Assembly (NCBI GenBank): GCA_934096535.1
Contig: CAKOMC010000007.1
Span: 1 to 44,995, forward strand
DNA: 44,995 nt
DNA from: an uncultured Bacilli bacterium
GTDB taxonomy: Bacteria > Bacillota_I > Bacilli_A > RF39 > UBA660
Reading direction: 5' to 3'
Part shown: positions 1-6,574 of the stretch, piece after piece
How positions within the stretch are numbered: the stretch's first letter is position 1
Layout of the letters: each line of letters starts with the position of its first letter
Program-made: the position numbers and the translations under genes
Notes under the pieces: model-generated
What the model was told of the DNA's origin: nothing
What the model saw: the letters and a program-made list of their open reading frames with translations, nothing else
Databases searched by the model: none

Positions 1-485
1 GTGATATTGTAAAACTTGATATTTCAATGATTTATAAAGGATATCATTCAGATTCTGCTGCTACTTATCCTGTAGGCGAAATTAGTAAGGAAAAGGCTTA
101 TTTACTTGAACATACTAAAAAGGCTTTATATGCAGGGATAAATCAAGTTAAAGATGGATGTCGTTTAGGGAATGTTAGTAATGCTATTGAAACATATGCT
201 AAAGAACATAATTTAAGTGTTGTTAGAGAATTATGTGGACATGGTATTGGTACAGAACTTCACGAGGATCCTGATGTATTAAATTATGGAAAGAAAGATA
301 CGGGAATGGTTTTAAAGGCTGGCATGACTATTGCTATCGAACCAATGTTAAACTTGGGAGAAAGATATGTCTATATGTTAGATGATGACTGGACTATTTG
401 TACTGATGATGGAAGTCCATCTGCTCATTTTGAACATACCGTATTAGTAACTAAAGATGGTTACGAAATATTAACAGGAGAATAA
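1..485 (+). CDS. map: Methionine aminopeptidase, type I (5' end outside window)
   Basis: This enzyme removes the initiator methionine from nascent proteins in the cytoplasm. The gene enters the window already in frame: codons from base 3 read DIVKLDIS before the first internal ATG at 27, so that ATG is not the start. All five metal ligands of the M24 family can be seen: Asp in KLDIS, Asp in HSDSA, His in GHGIG, Glu in IEPML and Glu in FEHTV. Only roughly the N-terminal third is missing. The stop lies one base before infA and the infA Shine-Dalgarno AGGAG is inside the last codons, so the two genes are cotranscribed. The map-infA-rpmJ order is typical of the Bacillota alpha operon. The identification is secure. 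Confidence 0.95.
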   Translation, partial: DIVKLDISMIYKGYHSDSAATYPVGEISKEKAYLLEHTKKALYAGINQVKDGCRLGNVSNAIETYAKEHNLSVVRELCGHGIGTELHEDPDVLNYGKKDTGMVLKAGMTIAIEPMLNLGERYVYMLDDDWTICTDDGSPSAHFEHTVLVTKDGYEILTGE

Positions 486-486
486 A

Positions 487-708
487 ATGGCTAAAGAAGA
501 TAAAATAGAAGTTGAAGGAAAAGTAACGGAAGTTTTAAAAGGTGGCGAATACCTAGTAAACTTACCTAAATTTCAAAAGACTGTTAAAGCTTACGTTTCT
601 GGTAAAATGCGCGTTAATATGATTCGTATCTTACCAGGTGATACAGTTACAATAGAATTATCGCCTTATGATTTAACACGTGGGCGCATTGTATGGAATA
701 AGAGATAA
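487..708 (+). CDS. infA: Translation initiation factor IF-1
   Basis: IF-1 binds the A site of the 30S subunit during initiation and assists IF-2 and IF-3. The 73-residue product has the usual length and a single S1/OB-fold domain. Family blocks are clear: EGKVTEVL near the start, the YVSGKMRVN segment around residues 36-45, and the PGDTV...PYDLTRGRIVW ending. The ATG sits one base after the map stop, with AGGAG about seven bases upstream. It is followed by rpmJ, as in other Gram-positive alpha operons. No oddities were seen. Confidence 0.97.
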   Translation: MAKEDKIEVEGKVTEVLKGGEYLVNLPKFQKTVKAYVSGKMRVNMIRILPGDTVTIELSPYDLTRGRIVWNKR

Positions 709-721
709 TGGAGGAATTATT

Positions 722-835
722 ATGAAAGTTAGACCATCTGTAAAGAAAATTTGTGCAAAATGTAAAATTATCAAAAGAAAAGGTAAAGTAATGGTTATTT
801 GTGAAAATCCAAAACACAAACAAGTACAAGGCTAA
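722..835 (+). CDS. rpmJ: 50S ribosomal protein L36 (zinc-binding type)
   Basis: This is a 37-residue protein of the large ribosomal subunit. It begins MKVRPSVKKICAKCK and carries the zinc ligands Cys11, Cys14, Cys27 and His32, so it is the C+ (zinc-containing) form of L36. A GGAGG-type ribosome binding site (ATGGAGGAATTATT) precedes the ATG at 722. The gene lies between infA and rpsM, its conserved position. The ORF is shorter than common ORF length cut-offs and is easily missed. The minus-strand frame across it is a shadow. Confidence 0.96.
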   Translation: MKVRPSVKKICAKCKIIKRKGKVMVICENPKHKQVQG

Positions 836-847
836 TAGGAGGTAATT

Positions 848-1222
848 ATGGCACGTATTAAAAATATTGAAATTCCTAACGAAAAACATATTTGTATTGG
901 CTTAACTGCAATTTATGGTATTGGTAGAAATCTTGCTAACACTATTTGCGATGATGCAAAAGTTGAAAGAACTAAAAAAGGTAAAGATTTAACTGAAGCT
1001 GAAGTTGCTGCAATTAGAGCACAAGTTGAAAAATATGTTGTAGAAGGTGATCTTCGTCGTGAAGTTCAAATGAACATTAAGAATAAGATGGAGATTAATT
1101 CTTACCAAGGTACAAGACATAAAAAAGGTTTACCAGTTCATGGTCAAAGAACTAGTAGAAATGCTCGTACAAGAAAAGGTAAGGGTAAGACTGTAGCAAA
1201 TAAGAAAAAAATAAGTAAGTAG
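848..1222 (+). CDS. rpsM: 30S ribosomal protein S13
   Basis: S13 is in the head of the small subunit, where it contacts the P-site tRNA and forms bridges to the 50S. The 124-residue product begins MARIKNIEIPNEKHICIGLT, and the helix-two-turn-helix block GIGRNLANTIC follows at about residues 25-35. The C-terminal basic tail has the diagnostic RGTRH-like motif (YQGTRHKKGLPVHGQRT) and NARTRKGK. An AGGAGG site lies seven bases before the ATG. It is part of the alpha operon between rpmJ and rpsK. Confidence 0.97.
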   Translation: MARIKNIEIPNEKHICIGLTAIYGIGRNLANTICDDAKVERTKKGKDLTEAEVAAIRAQVEKYVVEGDLRREVQMNIKNKMEINSYQGTRHKKGLPVHGQRTSRNARTRKGKGKTVANKKKISK

Positions 1223-1235
1223 GAGGTAAACAATC

Positions 1236-1619
1236 ATGGCTTATAATAGAAGAAAAAGAAAAGTAAAGAAGAATATTCCTGAAGCACAAGCACATATTCA
1301 TGCAACTTATAATAACACTGTTGTATCAATTACTGATGTAAATGGTAATGTAATTAGTTGGGCTTCTGCTGGTACTATTGGTTATAAGGGTTCAAAGAAG
1401 AAAACTCCTTATGCTGCTGGTATGAGTGCTGAGGCTGCTGCTAAAGTTGCTTTTGACAATGGTGTTAGAAAAGTTGAAGTATTTGTTAAAGGCTTAGGAG
1501 CTGGTAGAGAAAATGCTATTCGTTCTCTACAAACTGCTGGATTAGAAATTACTGCAATTAATGATATTACACCAGTTCCACATAACGGATGTCGTCCACC
1601 AAAACGTCCAAGAAATTAA
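1236..1619 (+). CDS. rpsK: 30S ribosomal protein S11
   Basis: S11 forms part of the platform of the small subunit near the 3' end of 16S rRNA. The product is 127 residues. It has the conserved blocks HIHATYNNTVVSITD (about residues 21-35), SAGTIGYKGSKKKTPYAA, VKGLGAGRENAIRSLQ and the C-terminal PVPHNGCRPPKRPRN. An AGGAGG site precedes the ATG. The gene ends 19 bases before the rpoA ATG, which fits cotranscription in the alpha operon. The call is secure. Confidence 0.97.
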   Translation: MAYNRRKRKVKKNIPEAQAHIHATYNNTVVSITDVNGNVISWASAGTIGYKGSKKKTPYAAGMSAEAAAKVAFDNGVRKVEVFVKGLGAGRENAIRSLQTAGLEITAINDITPVPHNGCRPPKRPRN

Positions 1620-1638
1620 GAAAGGAAACTGTAATTAT

Positions 1639-2595
1639 ATGATAAAATTTGAAAAACCTGATTATAAAATTGCAGAATATGTTGAAAATAGTCACTATGG
1701 AAGATTTGAACTTGATCCACTAGAAAGAGGATTTGGTACTACTATTGGTAATGCTTTAAGAAGGGTTATGTTATCAAGTTTACCTGGATGTGCTATTACT
1801 TCTGTTAAAATTGATGGAGTAATGCATGAATTTCAAAAAATTGATGGTGTAGTTGAAGATGTAACAACAATTATTCTAAATTTAAAGAGTGTAGTATTAA
1901 TTAATCATGCTAGTAAAGAAAGTTTAGCAAATAAGGTTCTTCACTTAACAGCAAATACTGAAGGAAAAGTAACTGCTGGTATGATTGCTTGCGATGCCGA
2001 AATTGAAGTTGTAAATCCTGACTTAGTTATTTGTAATTTAGTTAAGGGCGGCAAAATTGATATGGAAATGACTATTGATACTGGTCGTGGATATGTTGAT
2101 GCAAAAGCAAATGAAAAATTACTTGGAGAAAAAAAATTAGGAGTTATTGCTATTGATAGTTTATATTCACCTATTGAAAGAGTTAGTTACGAAGTAGAAC
2201 CAACTCGTGTAGGTCAAAATGAAAATTTTGATAAACTAATTATGAATGTTTATACAAATGGTTCAGTAACTCCTGAAGAAGCAATGGCTTTATCTGCTAA
2301 GATTTTAATTGAACATTTTAATATTATTGCTGATTTAAATAATATTGCTGATGTTGGTGGAATTATGGCAGAAAAGAAAGTAGATACAATTACTAAAACT
2401 TTAGAAACTCCTATTGAAGAAATTGAATTCTCTGTTCGTGCTTATAACTGTTTGAAGAGAGCAGGCGTAAATACTGTTCAAGATTTAATTAACAAAAAAG
2501 AAGTTGAAGTTACAAAGATTAGAAACTTAGGTAAAAAATCTTTAAAAGAAGTAATTGATAAAGTTAAAGAAATGGGTCTAAATTTTAAAGACTAA
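1639..2595 (+). CDS. rpoA: DNA-directed RNA polymerase subunit alpha
   Basis: The alpha subunit dimerises to nucleate assembly of RNA polymerase, and its C-terminal domain contacts upstream promoter DNA and activators. The N-terminal assembly domain contains the block GFGTTIGNALRRVMLSSLPG (about residues 31-50). The C-terminal domain begins near residue 250 and has VRAYNCLKRAGVNTVQDL and IRNLGKKSLKEV. An upstream in-frame ATG at 1561 lies inside rpsK and would add 26 residues of S11 frame-shadow. I chose the ATG at 1639 because MIKFEKPDYK is the normal N-terminus and AAAGGAA lies at the right distance. The 318-residue length is typical. Confidence 0.97.
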   Translation: MIKFEKPDYKIAEYVENSHYGRFELDPLERGFGTTIGNALRRVMLSSLPGCAITSVKIDGVMHEFQKIDGVVEDVTTIILNLKSVVLINHASKESLANKVLHLTANTEGKVTAGMIACDAEIEVVNPDLVICNLVKGGKIDMEMTIDTGRGYVDAKANEKLLGEKKLGVIAIDSLYSPIERVSYEVEPTRVGQNENFDKLIMNVYTNGSVTPEEAMALSAKILIEHFNIIADLNNIADVGGIMAEKKVDTITKTLETPIEEIEFSVRAYNCLKRAGVNTVQDLINKKEVEVTKIRNLGKKSLKEVIDKVKEMGLNFKD

Positions 2596-2610
2596 TTATT
2601 AGGAGGTAAT

Positions 2611-2955
2611 ATGACAAAGTACAGAAAATTAAATAGAGAATCTCGTATTCGTAGAAGTATTCTTGCTGGTCTTACTAAAGATGTTATTAACAATGGTTAT
2701 GTTGTAACAACTGAAGCAAGAGCTAAAGAAGCTAGAAAATTTGTTGATCGTATGATTACTTATGGTAAAGATGGTTCTCTAGTTGCTAGAAGAAAAGCAC
2801 TTGCTTTCTTACACAATGATAAAGATGTAGTTAGTAAAGTATTTAATGAACTAGCACCTAAATATAAAGATCGTAACGGTGGATATACTAGAATTATTAA
2901 ATTAAAAGAAAGAGTTGGAGACGATGCTCTAACTGTAAAATTAGAACTTGTTTAG
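2611..2955 (+). CDS. rplQ: 50S ribosomal protein L17
   Basis: L17 is a large-subunit protein near the peptide exit tunnel. The 114-residue product has the characteristic N-terminus with LNRESRIRRSILAGLTKDVI, then TTEARAKEARKFVDRMITYGKDG, and ends with GGYTRIIKLKERVGDDALTVKLELV. It is slightly short because the usual long internal loop is reduced. AGGAGG lies six bases before the ATG. It is the last gene of the operon: its final codons and stop form part of the hairpin of an intrinsic terminator. Confidence 0.97.
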   Translation: MTKYRKLNRESRIRRSILAGLTKDVINNGYVVTTEARAKEARKFVDRMITYGKDGSLVARRKALAFLHNDKDVVSKVFNELAPKYKDRNGGYTRIIKLKERVGDDALTVKLELV

Positions 2956-2967
2956 AGTTCTTTTTTT
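2943..2967 (+). terminator. Intrinsic terminator of the alpha operon
   Basis: Stem AGAACT (2943-2948) pairs with AGTTCT (2956-2961) across a 7-base loop and is followed by a run of seven T residues. The rplQ stop codon (2953-2955) lies in the loop, so the terminator is built from coding sequence. Confidence 0.8.
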
Positions 2968-2968
2968 A

Positions 2969-2997
2969 TTGCATTAAGTTCTTATTTATGGTATAGT
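2969..2997 (+). promoter_or_regulatory. Probable sigma-A-type promoter for 3031-4112
   Basis: TTGCAT (2969-2974) and TATAGT (2992-2997) are separated by exactly 17 bases. They lie directly after the rplQ terminator and 34 bases before the next start codon. The -35 match is weak; the -10 matches five of six consensus bases. Confidence 0.5.
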
Positions 2998-3030
2998 TTA
3001 TTTATAGTAATAATAGAGGGACGGATAGTT

Positions 3031-3855
3031 ATGAATAAACAAATTATTTTAGAACAGTGTGATAAAATTAAAAATGTGGTTACGGAAGCTACACAAAATG
3101 AAGAAGAAGCCAGAAGTAATGCGGAAAAATTTAAAGGTATTAAAGAAGAAAATACTAAATTATTGGATTTATTAAACAAGACTAAAGATATTTATTGGGA
3201 AATGGAGAGAATTCTAAGAATTATCGAAATTGATAAAGAATACGATAATACTGATAATGAATTAGAAAATTTAAAAATTAATGTTAAAGACTTAATTGAT
3301 AAATTAAGAGATAATACTTCGGAATTAGAAAAGTACGATTCAGTTAAAGAAACTGTGTCTTTCTATGATGAAGCTTTAAAAGATGCTGTCGACTTTATTG
3401 GTGGTGAAGGAAATGCTTCTAAAAAAGATGGTGTTGGTGTAGAAGAAAAAGAAGAAGAAGTTCCTTTTAGTTTTGATGATAACAGTGATTTTAATTTAGA
3501 TTTTGATACAGATATTTTTGGCTCTGATGATGATAGCTCTGGTAAAGAAGAGAAAGTAGTAAATACTAAAGATGACCAAAAGGAAGATACTGTAGAAGAG
3601 AATAAAGATGATTTCACTTCATCGTTTGATTTTTCATCAATGTATGGTTTTAATGATGATGATACAGAAAACGATAGTCATGCGGATAAGCAAAAAGTAG
3701 TTGATATAACTGATTTTGCTGAAGATAAAGCTGAAAAAGAAAATTCTAAAGAAGCCGAAAAAGAAAAAAAAGAGGAAGACGAAGAAGATAATTCATTAAG
3801 TGAATTAAATGATTTATTTAATTACTTAAATAATGATGATAGTTTTAATAACTAA
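3031..3855 (+). CDS. Acidic coiled-coil protein of unknown function
   Basis: I do not recognise this 274-residue protein. Residues 1-125 are predicted-looking helix with heptad-like spacing and many Glu, Lys, Asn and Leu, suggesting a coiled coil. From about residue 130 the chain becomes extremely acidic and low in complexity, with Asp/Glu/Ser runs. Short repeated FxFDD-like motifs occur here (PFSFDDNSDF, SFDFSSMYGFNDDD). The C-terminus returns to a charged helix ending NDLFNYLNNDDSFNN. There is no signal peptide or membrane segment, so it is probably cytosolic. GAGGGAC lies before the ATG. It is cotranscribed with the 81-residue gene 11 bases downstream, and a promoter and terminator bracket the pair. 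A scaffold or nucleoid/division-linked adaptor is possible but unsupported. Confidence 0.75.
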   Translation: MNKQIILEQCDKIKNVVTEATQNEEEARSNAEKFKGIKEENTKLLDLLNKTKDIYWEMERILRIIEIDKEYDNTDNELENLKINVKDLIDKLRDNTSELEKYDSVKETVSFYDEALKDAVDFIGGEGNASKKDGVGVEEKEEEVPFSFDDNSDFNLDFDTDIFGSDDDSSGKEEKVVNTKDDQKEDTVEENKDDFTSSFDFSSMYGFNDDDTENDSHADKQKVVDITDFAEDKAEKENSKEAEKEKKEEDEEDNSLSELNDLFNYLNNDDSFNN

Positions 3856-3866
3856 AAGAGGTAATT

Positions 3867-4112
3867 ATGGGCTTGAAAACAAATACAATAATCACTTTAG
3901 AAAATAATGAAAAGTATGTAGTTTTAAATGAAACAATGTATGGTGGTACTAAGTATTTCTTAGTAATGGGGATTGATGAAAAATTAGAAATGGTTCCCAA
4001 TAAAGTGAAGATTTTAGAAGAAATTTTGGATGGTGCAGATATTTATGTTGATGCTGTGACAGATACTAATTTAATTTCTATTTTAACAAGATTATTAAAG
4101 GCACAGATGTAG
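3867..4112 (+). CDS. Small conserved-looking protein, possibly DUF1292-like
   Basis: This is an 81-residue cytosolic protein without membrane segments. The pattern is beta-rich: NTIITLENNEKYVVLNETMYGG-TKYFLVMGIDE-KLEMVPNKVKILEE. It resembles the short beta sheet of DUF1292/YrzB-type proteins (TLEDENG...YALL), but the match is by eye and weak. The C-terminal 25 residues are helical. It starts 11 bases after the acidic coiled-coil gene with AGAGG upstream, and its last codons form the terminator of the unit. The operon suggests a common role with the upstream gene; the role is unknown. Confidence 0.7.
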   Translation: MGLKTNTIITLENNEKYVVLNETMYGGTKYFLVMGIDEKLEMVPNKVKILEEILDGADIYVDAVTDTNLISILTRLLKAQM

Positions 4113-4121
4113 CCTTTTTTT
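4097..4121 (+). terminator. Intrinsic terminator overlapping the 3' end of the preceding gene
   Basis: AAAGGC (4097-4102) pairs with GCCTTT (4112-4117) across a 9-base loop, and T residues continue to 4121. The stop codon TAG at 4110-4112 is inside the structure. Confidence 0.75.
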
Positions 4122-4131
4122 AGTAATAGAT

Positions 4132-4695
4132 TTAGTTATAGAGATGTTTAATACCAAGTTTTTGGGCGTTTATATATTTATCTATAATGTCATTTATATC
4201 TTTTAAAATTGGAATAAATAGTGAATTCTGAACCACTATCCAAGATGGGATATTAATTAGAGTTAAATTGTCTTTAAAATAAATATTATTATATAAATCA
4301 AGAAATAATTTGTTATTATTTTTTAAGATGCAAACAACAACATGATTAGCGTTAATAGCGTTTACTTGGTGCCAATCATTTTTATTATCAATATAAATAT
4401 ATTGAATAATAGGGTTTAATCCTAATATATTTAGAAAATCAAATAAAAGAATATTTGTGTATCGACATATTTGAAAACCATATAAACTTAATATACCATC
4501 GCTTGGAAGATTATAAAAAGAAGGAATTACTGTATCAGAAGATTTTGCTTGTAATTGTAAATAAAAGTTATGAATATACGAGATAGCATTTTCAATTGTT
4601 ATTTCATAGTTGTTAATAAATTCTTTTTTTAATAAACTCAATAAAGAATTGTATAAACTTGTTAATTTGATAAAGTCTTCTTCCAATAAATACAT
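4132..4695 (-). CDS. Transglutaminase-like cysteine protein of unknown function
   Basis: The 187-residue product has no signal peptide or clear membrane segment. An N-terminal helical region (1-50) precedes a segment that fits the transglutaminase-like (papain-fold) pattern. Cys77 lies at the start of a helix (GFQICRYTNILLFDFLNILG), then His118 (NANHVVVCIL) and Asp133 (KLFLDLYN) follow; the 15-residue His-Asp gap is usual for that fold. This is motif reading, not a confirmed homology. The start at 4695 has GAAGGA seven bases upstream and a plausible promoter beyond it. It is monocistronic and lies downstream of the tmRNA terminator on the same strand. It might be a peptidase, an amidase or an inactive relative. 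Confidence 0.7.
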   Translation of the reverse strand: MYLLEEDFIKLTSLYNSLLSLLKKEFINNYEITIENAISYIHNFYLQLQAKSSDTVIPSFYNLPSDGILSLYGFQICRYTNILLFDFLNILGLNPIIQYIYIDNKNDWHQVNAINANHVVVCILKNNNKLFLDLYNNIYFKDNLTLINIPSWIVVQNSLFIPILKDINDIIDKYINAQKLGIKHLYN

Positions 4696-4726
4696 AATAT
4701 TTCCTTCTTTTTGATTAAACAGTATT

Positions 4727-4755
4727 ACTTTATAATAAATTATATTGGCTGTAAA
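4727..4755 (-). promoter_or_regulatory. Candidate promoter for 4132-4695
   Basis: On the minus strand TTTACA (4755-4750) and TAAAGT (4732-4727) are separated by 17 bases, about 30 bases before the start codon. Both hexamers match the consensus moderately. Confidence 0.4.
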
Positions 4756-4768
4756 GTGCTTTTAATAA

Positions 4769-4795
4769 CAAAAAAACTAGAAGGTGCTTCTAGTT
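4769..4795 (-). terminator. Intrinsic terminator of tmRNA
   Basis: On the minus strand a perfect 9-bp stem AACTAGAAG/CTTCTAGTT (4795-4787 with 4783-4775) has a 3-base loop and is followed by a T tract. It lies about 40 bases beyond the encoded CCA end of tmRNA. Confidence 0.85.
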
Positions 4796-4834
4796 ATAAT
4801 ATGTTAAACTCTAATATTTGAGTTTTATTTTAAT

Positions 4835-5204
4835 TGGTGGAGCAGAGGAGAGTTGAACTCCTGTCCAAATATCTAAACCTTAGACTTCTACAAGTTTAGT
4901 TAAAACTTGAATTTCATTATAAAAATGGCTTTAACTTACCTTATTTATAACTAGATTAGATAAGATTCATTATTTTATTCTAATCAAATAAAATAATATA
5001 ATCTGCTAATATGATACTTAAACTAAATCACAGATAAATTTAGAATAAGCAGCCCCAATGCTTACTTAAGCAAATGAAGGAGTAAAATTGAAACCAAAGT
5101 TTCCTTCTGTTTCGTCATTTAAATTTAATTGAAAATTTTAAGTCGTTTTCATGACTACTTGCCATCTAAAATTTACAAATATCTGTCGAAACCAATGCTG
5201 CCCC
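4835..5204 (-). ncRNA. ssrA: Transfer-messenger RNA (tmRNA)
   Basis: tmRNA rescues stalled ribosomes and tags the unfinished protein. The 5' end GGGGCAG (5204-5198) pairs with CTGCTCC near the 3' end, followed by an encoded CCA ending at 4835. The T arm AGGAG-TTCAACT-CTCCT and the 5' element GGTTTCGAC are clear. A first pseudoknot can be drawn: stem AAGT/ACTT, with loop GAAAA pairing to TTTTC (5135-5131). Eleven bases later, codons 5119-5069 read NDETEGNFGFNFTPSFA, then TAA (5068-5066). The tag therefore ends SFA, unlike ALAA tags. The resume codon is inferred from spacing and frame, because an in-frame TAA lies further upstream. The promoter is near-consensus. Confidence 0.96.
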
Positions 5205-5212
5205 GTGTGTAA

Positions 5213-5241
5213 ATTATATCATATCGAATACTGATTGACAA
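5213..5241 (-). promoter_or_regulatory. Strong promoter of tmRNA
   Basis: On the minus strand TTGTCA (5241-5236), a 17-base spacer and a perfect TATAAT (5218-5213) lie nine bases before the tmRNA 5' end. The -35 overlaps the -35 of the divergent promoter by five bases. Confidence 0.85.
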
Positions 5242-5263
5242 GATGTGTATTTTGTGTTAACAT
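5235..5263 (+). promoter_or_regulatory. Promoter for the 5321-8677 surface operon
   Basis: A perfect TTGACA (5235-5240) is followed by a 17-base spacer and TAACAT (5258-5263). The start codon of the first gene is at 5321. It shares bases 5236-5240 with the tmRNA -35 on the other strand, so the two polymerases probably compete. Confidence 0.6.
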
Positions 5264-5320
5264 ATGTGGCGAAAACAACTTGAGATGTACATGAAAGAGT
5301 AATTGATTGGGGGAATCAAT

Positions 5321-6556
5321 ATGGAAAATGAAAATAAGAATGTAGCAAATGAATTATCTACACAAGAATTGTATAGTAGAAGGGAATTTTTAAAAAAATC
5401 TCGAGATGCTTTAGTAATGGTCGGAATGATGGCAGCTATGTCAAAATTCGATTTTATTCTTGAAGCTGATGCCGCTGCAGTAACAAATGAGGCTCTTTAT
5501 TCTCAATTTGTAAACGACTTTATTAGTGGTACATTTGTTAAGGATGCTGGAAAAAATAAGGGAATTAATTTTGAATGGATATACTTTAAGAATGGAAATG
5601 ATAAAACAGTTCCTATTAATGTTAGAAATAATTATCATCAATGTGTTATTACAGATGCAAAGCATAATCCTATAATTTATAATTATTACATAAATTTCAT
5701 TAACAAAGTTCGTAGTACAAAGACTGTTAGTGATTCTGATTTTAGAAAAAATGTTGGTGGAAATTATATTTATTTTCCTGGTAATGATGAGTATTCTGAA
5801 GACAACAAGAATCAAAGAAATTTCTTAAATCAATGTGAAAATAAATTGTATAATGTTATAAAAAATGATGTTATAAAATCGAATGATTTATCTAAAACTT
5901 TACCTGCATCTGTTGATTTCTTTAGATTTATATATGAAAATATGGTTTGTCCTGGTGCTTTATTTAGTTTATCTAATGGAATCCAAAATATTCCACTTTA
6001 TGAAACTGTGTCAGAAATGGTGCAAGCAGCATGGGATAAAGTTTCTGCTATTGATTATGCAATCCAACATACTAAGCCAAAAGATTTAGGACCAAAGGCT
6101 GAGGCCGAAGGCGCTTGCGTTCAAGATATAGTTGCTACTTTATGTGGAAATAGAACTCGTGGTACTAGAACCGCTTCTACACTTAGACATTCTGGAACTC
6201 AAAAAGGAACATCCGGAGATCAAATGCAAATGTTTGTTAATTTGAATAACTATAGTTATAATCATGGCGTTGCTTGTTCTATTGTTGCATGGGCTGCTGA
6301 TTACAATAAAAACAATCCAAGTGATCCATATACTGATGAGGATCTTATGGGCTTCTTGTTTATTGATAGAACCGAATTGAATTCAATATTGAATGACATT
6401 AGAAATAATAAGTATCAACACATTTTGTCTGGTTTTGAGATGACAAATTCAATTGAGGAGACAAATAGTGTTAATGATAAACTTCGTTCAAGAGCAAAAG
6501 TTGCTTCAAAGTCGCGTGTATTATCGTTAGCTAAAGATACCAAGTTAACATTATAA
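5321..6556 (+). CDS. Exported protein with Tat-type signal, unknown function
   Basis: The 411-residue product carries SRREFLK at residues 19-25, a textbook twin-arginine motif. A hydrophobic stretch (DALVMVGMMAAM) follows, then ADAAAVT near residue 50 as a possible signal-peptidase site. This implies export of a folded protein, but no tat genes are in the window. The remainder is soluble, with Asn- and Tyr-rich regions and a basic Thr/Arg/Gly segment (LCGNRTRGTRTASTLRHSG) near residue 285. I recognise no family. A TTG at 5303 would extend the frame, but GGGGG at 5309-5313 lies seven bases before the ATG at 5321, so I use that start. The next gene follows after 18 bases with a similar G-rich ribosome binding site, so they form an operon. 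It could also be a membrane-tethered protein if the signal is not cleaved. Confidence 0.85.
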   Translation: MENENKNVANELSTQELYSRREFLKKSRDALVMVGMMAAMSKFDFILEADAAAVTNEALYSQFVNDFISGTFVKDAGKNKGINFEWIYFKNGNDKTVPINVRNNYHQCVITDAKHNPIIYNYYINFINKVRSTKTVSDSDFRKNVGGNYIYFPGNDEYSEDNKNQRNFLNQCENKLYNVIKNDVIKSNDLSKTLPASVDFFRFIYENMVCPGALFSLSNGIQNIPLYETVSEMVQAAWDKVSAIDYAIQHTKPKDLGPKAEAEGACVQDIVATLCGNRTRGTRTASTLRHSGTQKGTSGDQMQMFVNLNNYSYNHGVACSIVAWAADYNKNNPSDPYTDEDLMGFLFIDRTELNSILNDIRNNKYQHILSGFEMTNSIEETNSVNDKLRSRAKVASKSRVLSLAKDTKLTL

Positions 6557-6574
6557 TTTAAGGGGGAAATTTAT

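Noticed and set aside
647..889. An 80-codon minus-strand frame over rpmJ
   Set aside because: It is antisense to the secure infA-rpmJ-rpsM genes and has no sensible protein pattern.
1561..1638. Upstream in-frame ATG for rpoA
   Set aside because: It lies inside rpsK and would add 26 residues unlike the alpha N-terminus; the ATG at 1639 has a proper ribosome binding site.
5303..5320. TTG start for the Tat-signal protein
   Set aside because: The GGGGG ribosome binding site lies within this stretch and is spaced for the ATG at 5321.
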